Source of the DNA: Marinobacter daepoensis DSM 16072
Lineage (GTDB): Bacteria > Pseudomonadota > Gammaproteobacteria > Pseudomonadales > Oleiphilaceae
Assembly: GCF_000421165.1 (NCBI RefSeq)
Contig: NZ_ATWI01000008.1
Coordinates: 310,001 to 374,000, forward strand
Length of the DNA stretch: 64,000 nt
Direction of reading: 5' to 3'
The notes beneath the pieces were generated by a model that was given only the letters and a program-made list of their open reading frames with translations, was not told where the DNA came from and searched no databases. Positions within the stretch are counted from its first letter, which is position 1; the number at the start of each line of letters is the position of its first letter. This document shows, piece after piece, positions 42,443 to 50,631 of the stretch. A program made the translations under genes and the position numbers.

Positions 42443-42769
42443 ATGAACATGAAATCGCTGCTCGTTTTTTTATCTCTGAGTGCCACTTCCTTAGGTGCCG
42501 TTGCGGGTGACACCGCCGATGCCGCGCTGGGTGGAGGTGTTGGCGGCGCCATCGGTGCCGCCATCGGCAACGAGGTTGGTGGCCGGGAGGGCGCAATTCT
42601 CGGGGGTGCCGTCGGTGCGGCAACGGGAACGGCCATTACCACCAAAGACCACAGAGAACGCGATCGCGATTATGATCGCCGTCGTTATGACTACGATGAT
42701 CGCGGCTCTTACCGCAAGTCTCGTGGCCATTTCTGCCCGCCGGGCCAGGCAAAGAAAGGCAACTGCTGA
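42443..42769 (+). CDS. Glycine-zipper protein, exported
   Basis: 108-aa protein with a signal peptide (MNMKSLLVFLSLSATSLG, cleaved near AVA/GDT) and a glycine-zipper segment with regular G-x3-G spacing (GGGVGGAIGAAIGNEVGG, then GAILGGAVGAATGTA), followed by a strongly charged, Tyr/Arg/Asp-rich tail and C-terminal CPPGQAKKGNC. Glycine-zipper proteins of this type insert in or span membranes, usually the outer-membrane side. Single gene between DnaA-box repeats 2 and 3; role unknown. Confidence 0.8.
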   Translation: MNMKSLLVFLSLSATSLGAVAGDTADAALGGGVGGAIGAAIGNEVGGREGAILGGAVGAATGTAITTKDHRERDRDYDRRRYDYDDRGSYRKSRGHFCPPGQAKKGNC

Positions 42770-42805
42770 GACAAATCCCTCATATCCATATAACAGCCAC
42801 GTATA

Positions 42806-42916
42806 GCCCATTTTTGCATCAAGTTTCCCAATCCCTTGTGACGCAAGGCTTGTGGCTGTTTACCCCTGGGTTCCCAACAAAGTTATCCACAGCTTTTGTG
42901 AGTAACGTAGGTGGCA
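42806..42916 (+). repeat. Dispersed DnaA-box repeat, copy 3
   Basis: Starts GCCCATTTTTGCATCAAG, has a weaker CTTG...CAAG hairpin and the perfect DnaA box TTATCCACA at 42883-42891, then GCTTTTGTGAGTAA. It is the most divergent copy in the middle part. Confidence 0.85.
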
Positions 42917-43013
42917 ATACAGGTTTACCTCTAAGCTGGTTCTGACCAGAATCCCCGGCCCTGACGTTTTGGATGGCCTGCTCACGAGCTGGCCAGGGTG
43001 TATGGGAGCCTCC

Positions 43014-44246
43014 ATGAAAGCTGTACTTGATGCTTATCTGAATACTTCGCTGGTGCTGCGCATAGGTATTGCGCTTGTGCTTGGTCTGGTTGTCGGGCTG
43101 GTGGGCGGGCCGGCGGTGGCTGAATGGCTGAACCCGTTAGGGGAGCTGCTGCTTCGGTTGCTGAAGTTTCTGATTGTGCCGATTGTTCTGTTTACCCTGA
43201 TGGTGGGCATCAACCAGGCCAATATTGGCAGCATGGGGCGTGTGGGACGGAAGCTGTTGGGCTTCTATGTGCTGACCACGGCTCTGGCTATTACGGTGGG
43301 GCTGGCGGTGGCGTCTGCCTTCTCGCCGGGCAGTGGGTTGGATAAGCCTTCGTCTGAAAGCGTTCTGGTGCCCGAAAACCCCGGCCTTGTCCAGGTGCTT
43401 CTGAACATCGTTCCCAGCAATATTGTTGAGGCTTTTGCCGAGCCGAACCTGCTGGGGATTATTTTCACGGCGGTGGTGTTTGGTGTGGCCCTGTTGAAGC
43501 TGCGGGAATCAGAGGCTCACGGTGGCGCCGCCGATCGGGTTTATGAGGTGGTTGCCGGCCTGAATGAGGTCACCATGAAGGTGATGGCCGGGGTGCTCCA
43601 GTATGTGCCGGTTGGTGTGTTCGCCATTGTGGCCAGCACCGCCGCCGAACAGGGTATGAAGACTATCCTGGCCCTCGGCGATATGGTAATGGTGTTGTAC
43701 ATTGCCCTGGCGGTGCAGTTGGTGGTGTACGCGGTTCTGATGCGCCTGAACGGCGTGAGTCTGATGAACTTTGTTCGTGAGGCCCGGGCACCGGTCGCCA
43801 CGGCTTTTGCCACCCAGAGCAGTTCCGGAACGCTGCCCCTGACCCTGAACGCCGCCCGGCGTTTGGGAATTCCCCAGAGTATCTACGGGTTCAGTTTGCC
43901 GCTGGGCGCGACCATCAATATGGATGGGGCTGGCATCCGCATTGCGATTTCGGCGGCGTTTGCCGCGAATGTGATTGGGGTGCCTCTGGATGTGGTGACC
44001 ATGCTGGAAATCGTGCTGATTGGCACGCTGGCTTCGATCGGCACGGCAGGGGTGCCGGGGGCGGGTATTGTGATGATCGCCACGGTGTTTGCTCAGGTGG
44101 GCCTGCCCATCGAAACCGTGGCGTTGCTGGTGTCCATCGATGCCCTGGTGGGGATGGGGGCCACGGCCATGAACGTCACCGGAGACCTGGTGTGCACCTC
44201 GGTGATTGCCCGTTCAGAAGAAAAGCATGAAGCGGCGGAGGCCTAG
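43014..44246 (+). CDS. Dicarboxylate/amino acid:cation symporter (SDF family)
   Basis: 410-aa inner-membrane secondary transporter of the DctA/GltP fold. The re-entrant hairpin serine motif SSSGTLPLTLNAA, the helix-7 NMDGAG motif and the second hairpin GVPGAG are all present, along with about eight helices. It moves C4-dicarboxylates or glutamate/aspartate with Na+ or H+; the exact substrate is not resolved. Start 43014 has GGGAG 5-10 bp upstream. Confidence 0.92.
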   Translation: MKAVLDAYLNTSLVLRIGIALVLGLVVGLVGGPAVAEWLNPLGELLLRLLKFLIVPIVLFTLMVGINQANIGSMGRVGRKLLGFYVLTTALAITVGLAVASAFSPGSGLDKPSSESVLVPENPGLVQVLLNIVPSNIVEAFAEPNLLGIIFTAVVFGVALLKLRESEAHGGAADRVYEVVAGLNEVTMKVMAGVLQYVPVGVFAIVASTAAEQGMKTILALGDMVMVLYIALAVQLVVYAVLMRLNGVSLMNFVREARAPVATAFATQSSSGTLPLTLNAARRLGIPQSIYGFSLPLGATINMDGAGIRIAISAAFAANVIGVPLDVVTMLEIVLIGTLASIGTAGVPGAGIVMIATVFAQVGLPIETVALLVSIDALVGMGATAMNVTGDLVCTSVIARSEEKHEAAEA

Positions 44247-44284
44247 CTCATCGTGGGGCTGGTGTAGACGAGGTTTCAGGCCCC

Positions 44285-44719
44285 TTACATTCCGCTTAGC
44301 TGGGCGACGTAGGCGGTGGTAAACGCCGTTTCCTGAAAAGCCTTTAACCCTGTGTCGGCGAACGCAATCGGCAGCGGGTTGGAGGCAAGGGTGGATTTCA
44401 TCAGCGCCGCGGGCACCAGAGTTACGGTCAGTTCTGTTTCGGTAATCAGTTGAATGGCGGCTTCCATTTTGAAGCTGGCAGCGCCGCCGGCAAACCGGCC
44501 TTTTTGCATGCGTTCTTTGATGGCGACACTGGCCACACCATGCTCGGCCATGAGTTCCGCAAAGGCCTTCTGGAACTGCTTCAGGTCTTCCCGGCTGTGA
44601 TTTTTGGGGAGCGACAGTTTGCGCACCCGGCACTCCGGCAGGTTGAACTGCCCCCGGTCCATATTCAGTAAACACACCACCGCATCGCTGCCCGTCAGCT
44701 CAACACCGCACACAATCAT
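44285..44719 (-). CDS. DUF3010 family protein
   Basis: 144-aa cytosolic protein starting MIVCGVELTGSDAVVCLL and containing VASVAIKERMQKGRFAGGAASFKMEA, which is the conserved DUF3010 core; an RNase H/Holliday-resolvase-like fold (early D/E residues on strand 1) is plausible from the strand pattern. ATG 44719 is chosen as AGG lies 9 bp upstream; ATG 44725 is possible. Function unknown. It converges with the symporter gene. Confidence 0.85.
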   Translation of the reverse strand: MIVCGVELTGSDAVVCLLNMDRGQFNLPECRVRKLSLPKNHSREDLKQFQKAFAELMAEHGVASVAIKERMQKGRFAGGAASFKMEAAIQLITETELTVTLVPAALMKSTLASNPLPIAFADTGLKAFQETAFTTAYVAQLSGM

Positions 44720-44898
44720 CGCCATTATCCTCACTGTTCCGGCGGTCGTCAGCCGCAGCATTTCCTGAATGTCATTCCACTACCGCAGTTGATCCTGTCG
44801 TTGCGGGAGGGCGATCTTATCATGATGGGTGTGGCTCAGGGGCCGGCTTGCTCCTTTTCCCGGAAATTACACGAAGCCTGAGCGACGAGGGGAACGCT

Positions 44899-44937
44899 GG
44901 AAAACCGGGGCAGCATTCTTAAGAGCCCCGGTTTTCC
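44899..44937. terminator. Perfect inverted repeat downstream of a secreted-protein gene
   Basis: GGAAAACCGGGGC (44899-44911) and GCCCCGGTTTTCC (44925-44937) form a 13-bp stem with a 13-nt loop, 16 bp after the stop of the minus-strand gene at 44953. A terminator is likely; the sequence also resembles the AAAACCGGGACAG core of the island REPs. Confidence 0.65.
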
Positions 44938-44952
44938 TTTGCGCGGTAAGCC

Positions 44953-45279
44953 TCAATACATGCCGCGTTCCAGTTTCATCCGTCGGTTGGCTTCTACCTT
45001 GCCCCAGTCTTTCTTCATGCCGTGGTCGCCCTGTGGCCCGGCGGCAGTTGGCGGTAGGTTGTTGATATCAACGTCGGGCTCCGGATAGGCACCTCTCTCC
45101 AACTGCTGGAGGCGGTTAGTCTGTATCTCAGACCAGTCATGGCGAACGCCGCCTGAAACCATCGATTCGCTGTGCGCCATTGCCTGAGCGTCCAGTTGCC
45201 GCTCCCACTGGTCTCCGTAAGATGGAGACACGGCCAGGAGCAGCGACAGGGTGGCGGGATAGATGAGTGACTGTTTCAT
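44953..45279 (-). CDS. Small exported protein with an internal duplication
   Basis: 108-aa protein with a signal peptide (MKQSLIYPATLSLLLAVSPS, cleaved near SYG/DQW). The mature part contains two copies of a motif: HDWSEIQTNRLQQLERGAY (about residues 47-65) and KDWGKVEANRRMKLERGMY (about 90-108), each ending in LERG-aromatic. No family recognised. The repetition and conserved polar residues suggest a periplasmic binding or scaffold role. Ribosome site AGGAGGACA precedes the ATG. Confidence 0.7.
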   Translation of the reverse strand: MKQSLIYPATLSLLLAVSPSYGDQWERQLDAQAMAHSESMVSGGVRHDWSEIQTNRLQQLERGAYPEPDVDINNLPPTAAGPQGDHGMKKDWGKVEANRRMKLERGMY

Positions 45280-45581
45280 GATCTGTCCTCCTAACGGGTT
45301 GCCCGGTGAACGTGCACCGGGGCTTTCTCAAGGAGGCCGGCTGCTAGTTGTTGCTGTGGCCCGCCACCTTGGCCATGCAAACCCTGACGTGGAACGTCGT
45401 AACGTTAGAAGCGCAAAACGGGAAAAAGTTACACGGGATTTGAAAAAAAAAGGGAATGCCGGAGCCCGCGTCGCTTTCGGGTGTTTACTGTTGGGTTGCT
45501 GTAGTAACCCTTTAATACCCGCTCGATCACGCCCGCTGCTACTGTTTCCAGAGTCGGCAACACAAACACAAGGAGACCGTC

Positions 45582-46148
45582 ATGAGTGGAAAGAAGGTTC
45601 TGATGATTACCGGTGATTTCACCGAGGATTACGAAACCATGGTGCCCTTTCAGGCGCTGCAGGCCGTAGGCCATACGGTGCATGCGGTGTGCCCGGATAA
45701 GAAAGCGGGTGACACGGTGGCAACGGCCATTCACGATTTCGAAGGTGACCAGACGTACACCGAAAAACCGGGCCACCGGTTTGCCCTTAATGCGGATTTT
45801 GAAGGGTTGAAACCGGCGGATTATGACGCGCTGGTGGTGCCCGGTGGGCGTGCACCGGAGTATCTGCGCCTGAACCCGGAGGTGCAGAATCTGGTCCGGC
45901 ATTTCTTCGAAACCAATAAACCGGTGGCGGCGATCTGTCACGGAGCCCAGTTGCTGGCGGCAGCCGGTGTTCTGAAAGGGCGTACCTGTTCAGCTTACCC
46001 GGCTTGCCAGCCGGAGGTGGAGTTGGCCGGTGGTACATTCGCCAGCCTGGAGGTTGATCAGGCCGTTACCGATGCTAATCTGGTAACCGCACCGGCGTGG
46101 CCCGCCCATCCGGCATGGCTGGCGCAGTTCTTCAAACTACTGGACTAA
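45582..46148 (+). CDS. DJ-1/PfpI family protein
   Basis: 188-aa class I glutamine amidotransferase-like protein. The nucleophile elbow AICHGAQLL (C119) and the preceding [12 protein letters not shown] acidic/gly motif are typical of the PfpI/YhbO group; such proteins act as deglycases, glyoxalase III or chaperones. AAGGAG precedes the ATG. It is followed 53 bp later by a ribbon-helix-helix gene in the same direction. Confidence 0.9.
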   Translation: MSGKKVLMITGDFTEDYETMVPFQALQAVGHTVHAVCPDKKAGDTVATAIHDFEGDQTYTEKPGHRFALNADFEGLKPADYDALVVPGGRAPEYLRLNPEVQNLVRHFFETNKPVAAICHGAQLLAAAGVLKGRTCSAYPACQPEVELAGGTFASLEVDQAVTDANLVTAPAWPAHPAWLAQFFKLLD

Positions 46149-46201
46149 ATACACGACGGGGCCGCTTGGTTGGCCCCCAACGTGCTTTCAGGGAGGCCGT
46201 T

Positions 46202-46582
46202 ATGTGCAAGCTCTTTATCAACGCCGATCCGGAGCTTTGGGTCAGCCGGACTCACTCCCTGCGCATTGATGGCATGGTCACCAGTGTCCGGATGGAAAAC
46301 GCGTTCTGGCAGGCGCTGGCTGAGCTGGCCGAACGGGATGGCATGAACCTGCCGCAGATGATTACCCGTCTGTATCACGAATCCATCGATGTCGGCCACG
46401 ACCTTGGCAACTTCACGTCTTTTCTTCGCGTGTGTGCGCTGCGTTATCTTGAATTGCAACTGAGTGGCGATGTGCCGGTAGACACCCGGGTGCCGATTGC
46501 TTCACTGGATGCCGACCGCATTCTCGCGACCAAATCCCCGGAACCGGCAATGCCGAAGCTGGTGAGTAAAGCGAGGCACTGA
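46202..46582 (+). CDS. Ribbon-helix-helix domain protein (RHH_4)
   Basis: 126-aa protein starting MCKLFINADPELWVSRTHSL. The RHH_4 family core is the strand RIDGMVTSVRMEN followed by helices FWQALAELAERDGM and LPQMITRLYHESI, predicting a dimeric DNA-binding fold. A GGGAGG site precedes the ATG. Target genes unknown; the PfpI gene upstream may be co-transcribed. Confidence 0.85.
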   Translation: MCKLFINADPELWVSRTHSLRIDGMVTSVRMENAFWQALAELAERDGMNLPQMITRLYHESIDVGHDLGNFTSFLRVCALRYLELQLSGDVPVDTRVPIASLDADRILATKSPEPAMPKLVSKARH

Positions 46583-46592
46583 GGCAGCTATC

Positions 46593-47195
46593 TTAGCCGC
46601 CTCGCACAAACACCAGCAGTTCATTATTCGCTGGCATGAGGTGGTCGTCTCGCAGCGCCAACCCCGCTGCTTCGGCCAGTTCTGACAGAGCCTCGATATC
46701 CCGGATACCCATGTGGGAGGCATTGTCTTTCAGCGACTGGTCGAAGGCCCGGTTGCTCTCGCTGGTGAATTCGCCCTGGTGCCGGAATGGCCCATACAGA
46801 CAGAACGCGCCGCCAGCGGGCAGGCAAGTGCCGATGCCCTGAAACATTTTTTCCACTTCCTCCCACGCCATGATATGCGCCGTATTTGCCGAGAATACCC
46901 AGTGCGCGGTTTGCACAGGCCATGGGGTGGTGGCGACATCCAGCTCAAGCATGGGAAGCAGGTTGGGCAGCACCGCCTGTTCCAGCCGGGCAACGGCCAG
47001 GTGCGCCGCTCTGGGATGGTCGGTGGGCTGCCATTGCAGGTGGGGCAGGGCCGCTGCGAAATGCTCGGCGTGCTGGCCGGTGCCGGTTCCGATTTCCAGC
47101 ACGGTGCCGGGCGCGGTAAAAATGTCGCGCAGTCTGTCCAGAATGGGGCCTTTGTTGTTTTCGCAGGCCTGGGAAAAGGGCAAATGGGTGCTCAT
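46593..47195 (-). CDS. DUF938 SAM-dependent methyltransferase
   Basis: 200-aa class I methyltransferase of the DUF938 family. SAM-binding motif I is VLEIGTGTGQHAEHFA, followed by LQWQPTDHPRA, the family motif FSANTAHIMAWEEVEKMFQG and FCLYGPFRHQGEFTSESN. AAAGGAGAAACC precedes the ATG, which fixes the start over a longer open frame. The substrate is unknown. Confidence 0.9.
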   Translation of the reverse strand: MSTHLPFSQACENNKGPILDRLRDIFTAPGTVLEIGTGTGQHAEHFAAALPHLQWQPTDHPRAAHLAVARLEQAVLPNLLPMLELDVATTPWPVQTAHWVFSANTAHIMAWEEVEKMFQGIGTCLPAGGAFCLYGPFRHQGEFTSESNRAFDQSLKDNASHMGIRDIEALSELAEAAGLALRDDHLMPANNELLVFVRGG

Positions 47196-47296
47196 GATGG
47201 TTTCTCCTTTTGTTGGAACGGTATCATAAATCGATGTTCGGCCTGCGAGGCCGCTATCGCTATAATAGGGCACCTTCAATCAGTGCAGAGAACGTT

Positions 47297-47779
47297 ATGC
47301 CCGTCGAAAAGAATCAAGTGGTCCTGTTTCATTACAGTGTGAGCGATGAACAGGGCAAGGAAGTGGAGAACTCCCGCAGTGGCGAGCCGAACGCCTACCT
47401 GCATGGCCATGGCGGCATTATCCGGGGGCTGGAAGAGGCTCTGGAAGGGCGTGAAGCAGGCGATACGTTCAGTGTGACGGTATCGCCAGACAAAGCCTAC
47501 GGTACGCGCAGGCAGGATGCCGTTCAGCGCGTTCCCATCAAGCATTTGATGGGTGCGAAACGCTGGAAGCCGGGCATGATCGCCCAGGTACAAACCGAAC
47601 AGGGGCCGCGCCACGTAGTGGTGGTCAAAGTGGGCCACAAGTTTGCCGATGTGGACACCAACCACCCGATGGCTGGCAAAACCCTGACCTTTGATATTGA
47701 AATCATTGAAGTGCGTGCGGCAGATGCCGATGAAATCGCGCACGGCCATGTGCATGGGCCGGGTGGGCATCACCACTAA
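47297..47779 (+). CDS. FKBP-type peptidyl-prolyl isomerase, SlyD-like
   Basis: 160-aa cytosolic PPIase. The FKBP core surrounds an insert-in-flap domain, as in SlyD: VVLFHYSVSDEQGKEV, HGHGGIIRGLEEALEG, then DKAYGTRRQDAVQRVP and VDTNHPMAGKTLTFDIEI. The C-terminus is His-rich (HGHVHGPGGHHH), so metal (nickel) binding is likely, which may matter beside an active urease. AGAGAACGTT is a weak ribosome site before the ATG at 47297. Confidence 0.9.
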   Translation: MPVEKNQVVLFHYSVSDEQGKEVENSRSGEPNAYLHGHGGIIRGLEEALEGREAGDTFSVTVSPDKAYGTRRQDAVQRVPIKHLMGAKRWKPGMIAQVQTEQGPRHVVVVKVGHKFADVDTNHPMAGKTLTFDIEIIEVRAADADEIAHGHVHGPGGHHH

Positions 47780-47784
47780 GCAAT

Positions 47785-47817
47785 AACCTGCTGGCAGAAG
47801 GGTTCTGCCAGCAGGTT
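47785..47817. terminator. Bidirectional terminator between the FKBP gene and yebG
   Basis: A perfect 15-bp inverted repeat (AACCTGCTGGCAGAA / TTCTGCCAGCAGGTT) around a 3-nt loop lies between convergent genes; no long T-run follows. Confidence 0.75.
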
Positions 47818-47856
47818 GTCCGGCAGCAAGCTCAAGGGCAGAGTGCAGCGCACTAC

Positions 47857-48135
47857 CTATTCAGTGTCTTCGGTCTCGTTCAGCAGTTCCGGCTTTTTCA
47901 GTGCCCGGGTGAACAGCTCTTTTTCTTCCGCGATGGCCAGGGCGCACTGTTCTGCCAGCTCCTCAGAAAGGCCGCTGACTTTGCGTTGCAGGAAGGTGGT
48001 GATCTCTTCGGAAAGTTCGAGAATCTTGTCCCGGGCATCGGCGTCGGCTTTGGACGAAAACAGCATTTTGTCCGGGTTTTTCAGTGCCATGTCCAGTCCG
48101 TCCCTCTCGGAATAGTAAAGTGCTTTTACGCCCAT
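47857..48135 (-). CDS. yebG: YebG-family SOS-response protein
   Basis: 92-aa protein that matches the YebG DNA-damage-inducible family in layout: an early Y-x-E-R-x-G stretch, LFSSKADADARDKILELSEEI as the central KADADA-like helix and an acidic C-terminus (ELLNETEDTE). A LexA box lies 70 bp upstream, which independently supports the call. The molecular role of YebG in the SOS response is not known. Confidence 0.8.
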   Translation of the reverse strand: MGVKALYYSERDGLDMALKNPDKMLFSSKADADARDKILELSEEITTFLQRKVSGLSEELAEQCALAIAEEKELFTRALKKPELLNETEDTE

Positions 48136-48204
48136 GATGTGCCATAGCCTCCGGGTAATGATGGTCGGAAAGACCGTTGATGAATGATTAGCTTAGCACA
48201 GAGT

Positions 48205-48220
48205 CTGTATGTTTATACAG
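48205..48220 (-). promoter_or_regulatory. LexA (SOS) box of yebG
   Basis: CTGT-ATGTTTAT-ACAG is a perfect CTGT-N8-ACAG SOS box with an AT-rich core, placed for repression of the minus-strand yebG gene. Confidence 0.88.
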
Positions 48221-48273
48221 TGTTTTGGGTGTCGTCCTGCTACAAGTACTCAGTCGCCCGGGTGCATCCGGAG

Positions 48274-48283
48274 CGTATACAAT
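48274..48283 (+). promoter_or_regulatory. Operator-like site upstream of the allantoin GntR gene
   Basis: CGTATACAAT, a near match to the TTGTAyACAA sites at 51426, 51468 and 51584, lies 40 bp upstream of the regulator start and suggests autoregulation. Confidence 0.5.
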
Positions 48284-48321
48284 ACAGAGCTTGATTGGAT
48301 TACTAACCTTGGGAGAGCAGA

Positions 48322-49074
48322 ATGAGCGGTAGCCGGCAGATGGCGGAATCTACCTCAGGTGATCAGGCGCAGGCGCCAGATTCCGGGCCGAAGAAATCCG
48401 GGGGTAAAGGCCTGGAAGCTATCTATCGGTCAATATCGGCGGCCATCATTGAGCATCGCCTGAAACCGGGTGCCCGTTTGCGCGAAGATGCGTTGGCGGA
48501 GGTTTTTGGTATCAGCCGTACTGGAATCCGCAAAGTTTTGCAGCGACTGGCACTTGAGCAATTGGTGACCCTGACGCCGCGTCGGGGGGCCAGTGTAAGC
48601 CGGCCGTCTGTGGATGACGCCAGGGACGTTTTCGAGGCCCGGCTGATGGTGGAGTGCGCCCTGATGGAGGTGGCGGCAACCCGCATCACCGAGGCCGATA
48701 TCCAGGAGCTTCGGGACATGGCAAAACAGGAGCGGGAAGCGCTCCGTAACCTAGAGCAGCGAAGCGCCATTAAGCTGTCGGCAGACTTTCATGCCCGCCT
48801 TGCTGAAATTTCCGGGAATCGCGCGCTGGCGGAATTCGTTGGCCAGCTGTCGTCCCGTTCTTCGCTGATTCTTGCCGTGTATGGCAATGCTGGTCATCTG
48901 GGTTGCGAGTCCCACGATCATGACAATCTGGTAGAGCTGCTGGCTGCAGGAGACGGTGCCAGGGCGAAGGATTTTATGGAGCGGCACCTGAAATCGATTG
49001 AAGCGTCCCTGTCGATCTTTGATGAGCCGGAGGAAACTCCAGACCTCCGGGATATCTTTGCAGTGGATGTCTGA
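48322..49074 (+). CDS. GntR-family transcriptional regulator (FCD) of the allantoin locus
   Basis: 250-aa one-component regulator with a winged HTH (about residues 33-100: AAIIEHRLKPGARLREDALAE, then SRTGIRKVLQRLALE) and a C-terminal FCD domain (about 110-235) with the metal-type histidines DFHARL and ESHDHDNLV. Its place next to the permease-racemase-allantoinase cluster, and the operator-like sites shared by both, make it the probable repressor of allantoin catabolism. The ligand is likely allantoin, ureidoglycolate or a related acid (inference). GGGAGAGC lies before the ATG. Confidence 0.9.
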   Translation: MSGSRQMAESTSGDQAQAPDSGPKKSGGKGLEAIYRSISAAIIEHRLKPGARLREDALAEVFGISRTGIRKVLQRLALEQLVTLTPRRGASVSRPSVDDARDVFEARLMVECALMEVAATRITEADIQELRDMAKQEREALRNLEQRSAIKLSADFHARLAEISGNRALAEFVGQLSSRSSLILAVYGNAGHLGCESHDHDNLVELLAAGDGARAKDFMERHLKSIEASLSIFDEPEETPDLRDIFAVDV

Positions 49075-49082
49075 GCTGAAAA

Positions 49083-49118
49083 CCAGAACGCCCCGTCCGA
49101 GGAGGTGGGGCGTTCTGG
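49083..49118. terminator. Bidirectional hairpin between the GntR gene and the permease gene
   Basis: A perfect 12-bp stem (CCAGAACGCCCC / GGGGCGTTCTGG) with a 12-nt loop lies between convergent genes at 48322 and 49140. Confidence 0.75.
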
Positions 49119-49139
49119 TGGCAGGGGCCTGAGGAGGGG

Positions 49140-50510
49140 TCAGTCGCAGAAGCGCTGACAGGCTGGCCAGTGTTTCATCAGCAGGTAGTAGGCGAGCCCG
49201 GCGGGAAGCAGGCTGGCGTACCAGGACACGGCAGAGAAACTCAGTGCCACAATAACGCCCAAGATGGTGGCAATGAGCGCCGCGTAGTTCACACCTTTGT
49301 AAGGCCCCTGAGGGTTGTAGAGGTGGTCCAGGTTCAGGGTGCGACCACGGATCAGGTAGTAGTCCACCACCAGAATCGCAAAGATCGGGCCCAGGAATGC
49401 GGAGTAGGTCTGTACGAAGATCTGCAGGCCTGCGGCGGACCCGTCTTTCACCAGCTCCCACGGGAAGGTCGCGAAGGCCAGCAGGCCCACAATGATGGTG
49501 GCCTTCCGAAACGGCAGTTTGAACACATCCATCAGTACGTAGGTCGGTGGCACCACGTTGTTCAGAACGTTGGTGGTGACTTGTGCAAACGCGATAAACA
49601 TCAGTGTGGTCATCAACAGCGGTGTGTTGTCGACGGCATTGGAGAATACCTGAATGGGATCAGCAATGCCGGTGGCTTCAGACACCATGTAGCCAATCAG
49701 CCCCATGAACAGGGTGCAGGGCAGAATGGACATGGAGTAAAGGGTGGTAAGTAACCCTGGCCCGGTGCCGTGTTTGTGCTCGCGGGCATAGTCGCTCACA
49801 TTCAGGATCATGGTGCTGTAGATGCCCAGGAAAAGCATGGTTGCGCCCCAGAAAGGCAAGCCCCAGGACCCTTCCATGGTCAGCAGGTTGGCCGACAGGG
49901 TGTCGCCGTAACGCTGAACGGTGCTGTAGAACATGTAAACGAGGGACGCGAGAATGAAGGCGCTACCGACGTTCTCCAGCCACTTAATACCCTGGAACCC
50001 CGTGATCGACAGCGCAATCTGGAGCAGTTGGAAGGTAATAAAGAAAAAGACCAGATTGTCGAAGCCAAACAGAGTGGTTGACACCATGTTAAGGGCACCA
50101 GCGCCAATCCAGCTCTGGAAGCCGTACCATACGATGGCCGGCACGGCCCGCACCAACCCGGGCAGGCGGGTACCGCTGAAGCCGAAAGCACTTCGGGCCT
50201 GTACCATGAACGGTATGCCGTATTTATAGCCGGCCGCCCCGTTCAGTGCCAGAGCGGCGCCAATGATGAAGCAGCCGATAGCAATGGCCAGGGAGGCCTG
50301 TAGCAGGTTCAGTGTGCCAACCACACTGGAGCCCATGGTAAAGGTGCCGATGGAAACGCAGCCACCGAACCAGGCCAGAAGGTAGGAGATCCTGCCCATA
50401 ATGCGGGTTTTCTGGGGGGCCAGGGACTCTTCTCCAACCGCTTTTGAGTCGGTATCGGGCGCTTCCGGGCAGGACGTGTCAAAGTGGGTCTGTGCTTGAG
50501 GGGTGCTCAT
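49140..50510 (-). CDS. NCS1-family nucleobase/allantoin permease
   Basis: 456-aa transporter with about 12 helices. NCS1 features are the early SYLLAWFGGCVSIGTFTMG segment, the substrate region PAIVWYGFQSWIG and the late FLGPIFAILVVDYYLIRGR block. NCS1 proteins import cytosine, hydantoins, allantoin or other nucleobases with Na+ or H+. Context (racemase, PuuE, AllA) favours allantoin or a hydantoin. Start 50510 is fixed by GAGGAAGACC upstream; an in-frame ATG at 50546 lacks one. Confidence 0.9.
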   Translation of the reverse strand: MSTPQAQTHFDTSCPEAPDTDSKAVGEESLAPQKTRIMGRISYLLAWFGGCVSIGTFTMGSSVVGTLNLLQASLAIAIGCFIIGAALALNGAAGYKYGIPFMVQARSAFGFSGTRLPGLVRAVPAIVWYGFQSWIGAGALNMVSTTLFGFDNLVFFFITFQLLQIALSITGFQGIKWLENVGSAFILASLVYMFYSTVQRYGDTLSANLLTMEGSWGLPFWGATMLFLGIYSTMILNVSDYAREHKHGTGPGLLTTLYSMSILPCTLFMGLIGYMVSEATGIADPIQVFSNAVDNTPLLMTTLMFIAFAQVTTNVLNNVVPPTYVLMDVFKLPFRKATIIVGLLAFATFPWELVKDGSAAGLQIFVQTYSAFLGPIFAILVVDYYLIRGRTLNLDHLYNPQGPYKGVNYAALIATILGVIVALSFSAVSWYASLLPAGLAYYLLMKHWPACQRFCD

Positions 50511-50631
50511 GGTCTTCCTCGTTGTGCATGCAGTGTCATTGTCCATACCGTAATGGTGTGGATGTGGGTGCCCCGTTGACGCTTCAGGGCTTTATAATTG
50601 GGACTGCATCAGATCTCTTGGCAGTATGTTT

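Noticed and set aside
44899..44937. An eighth island REP
   Set aside because: Core differs (CCGGGGC instead of CCGGGACAG) and it forms a perfect stem just after a gene; better explained as a terminator.
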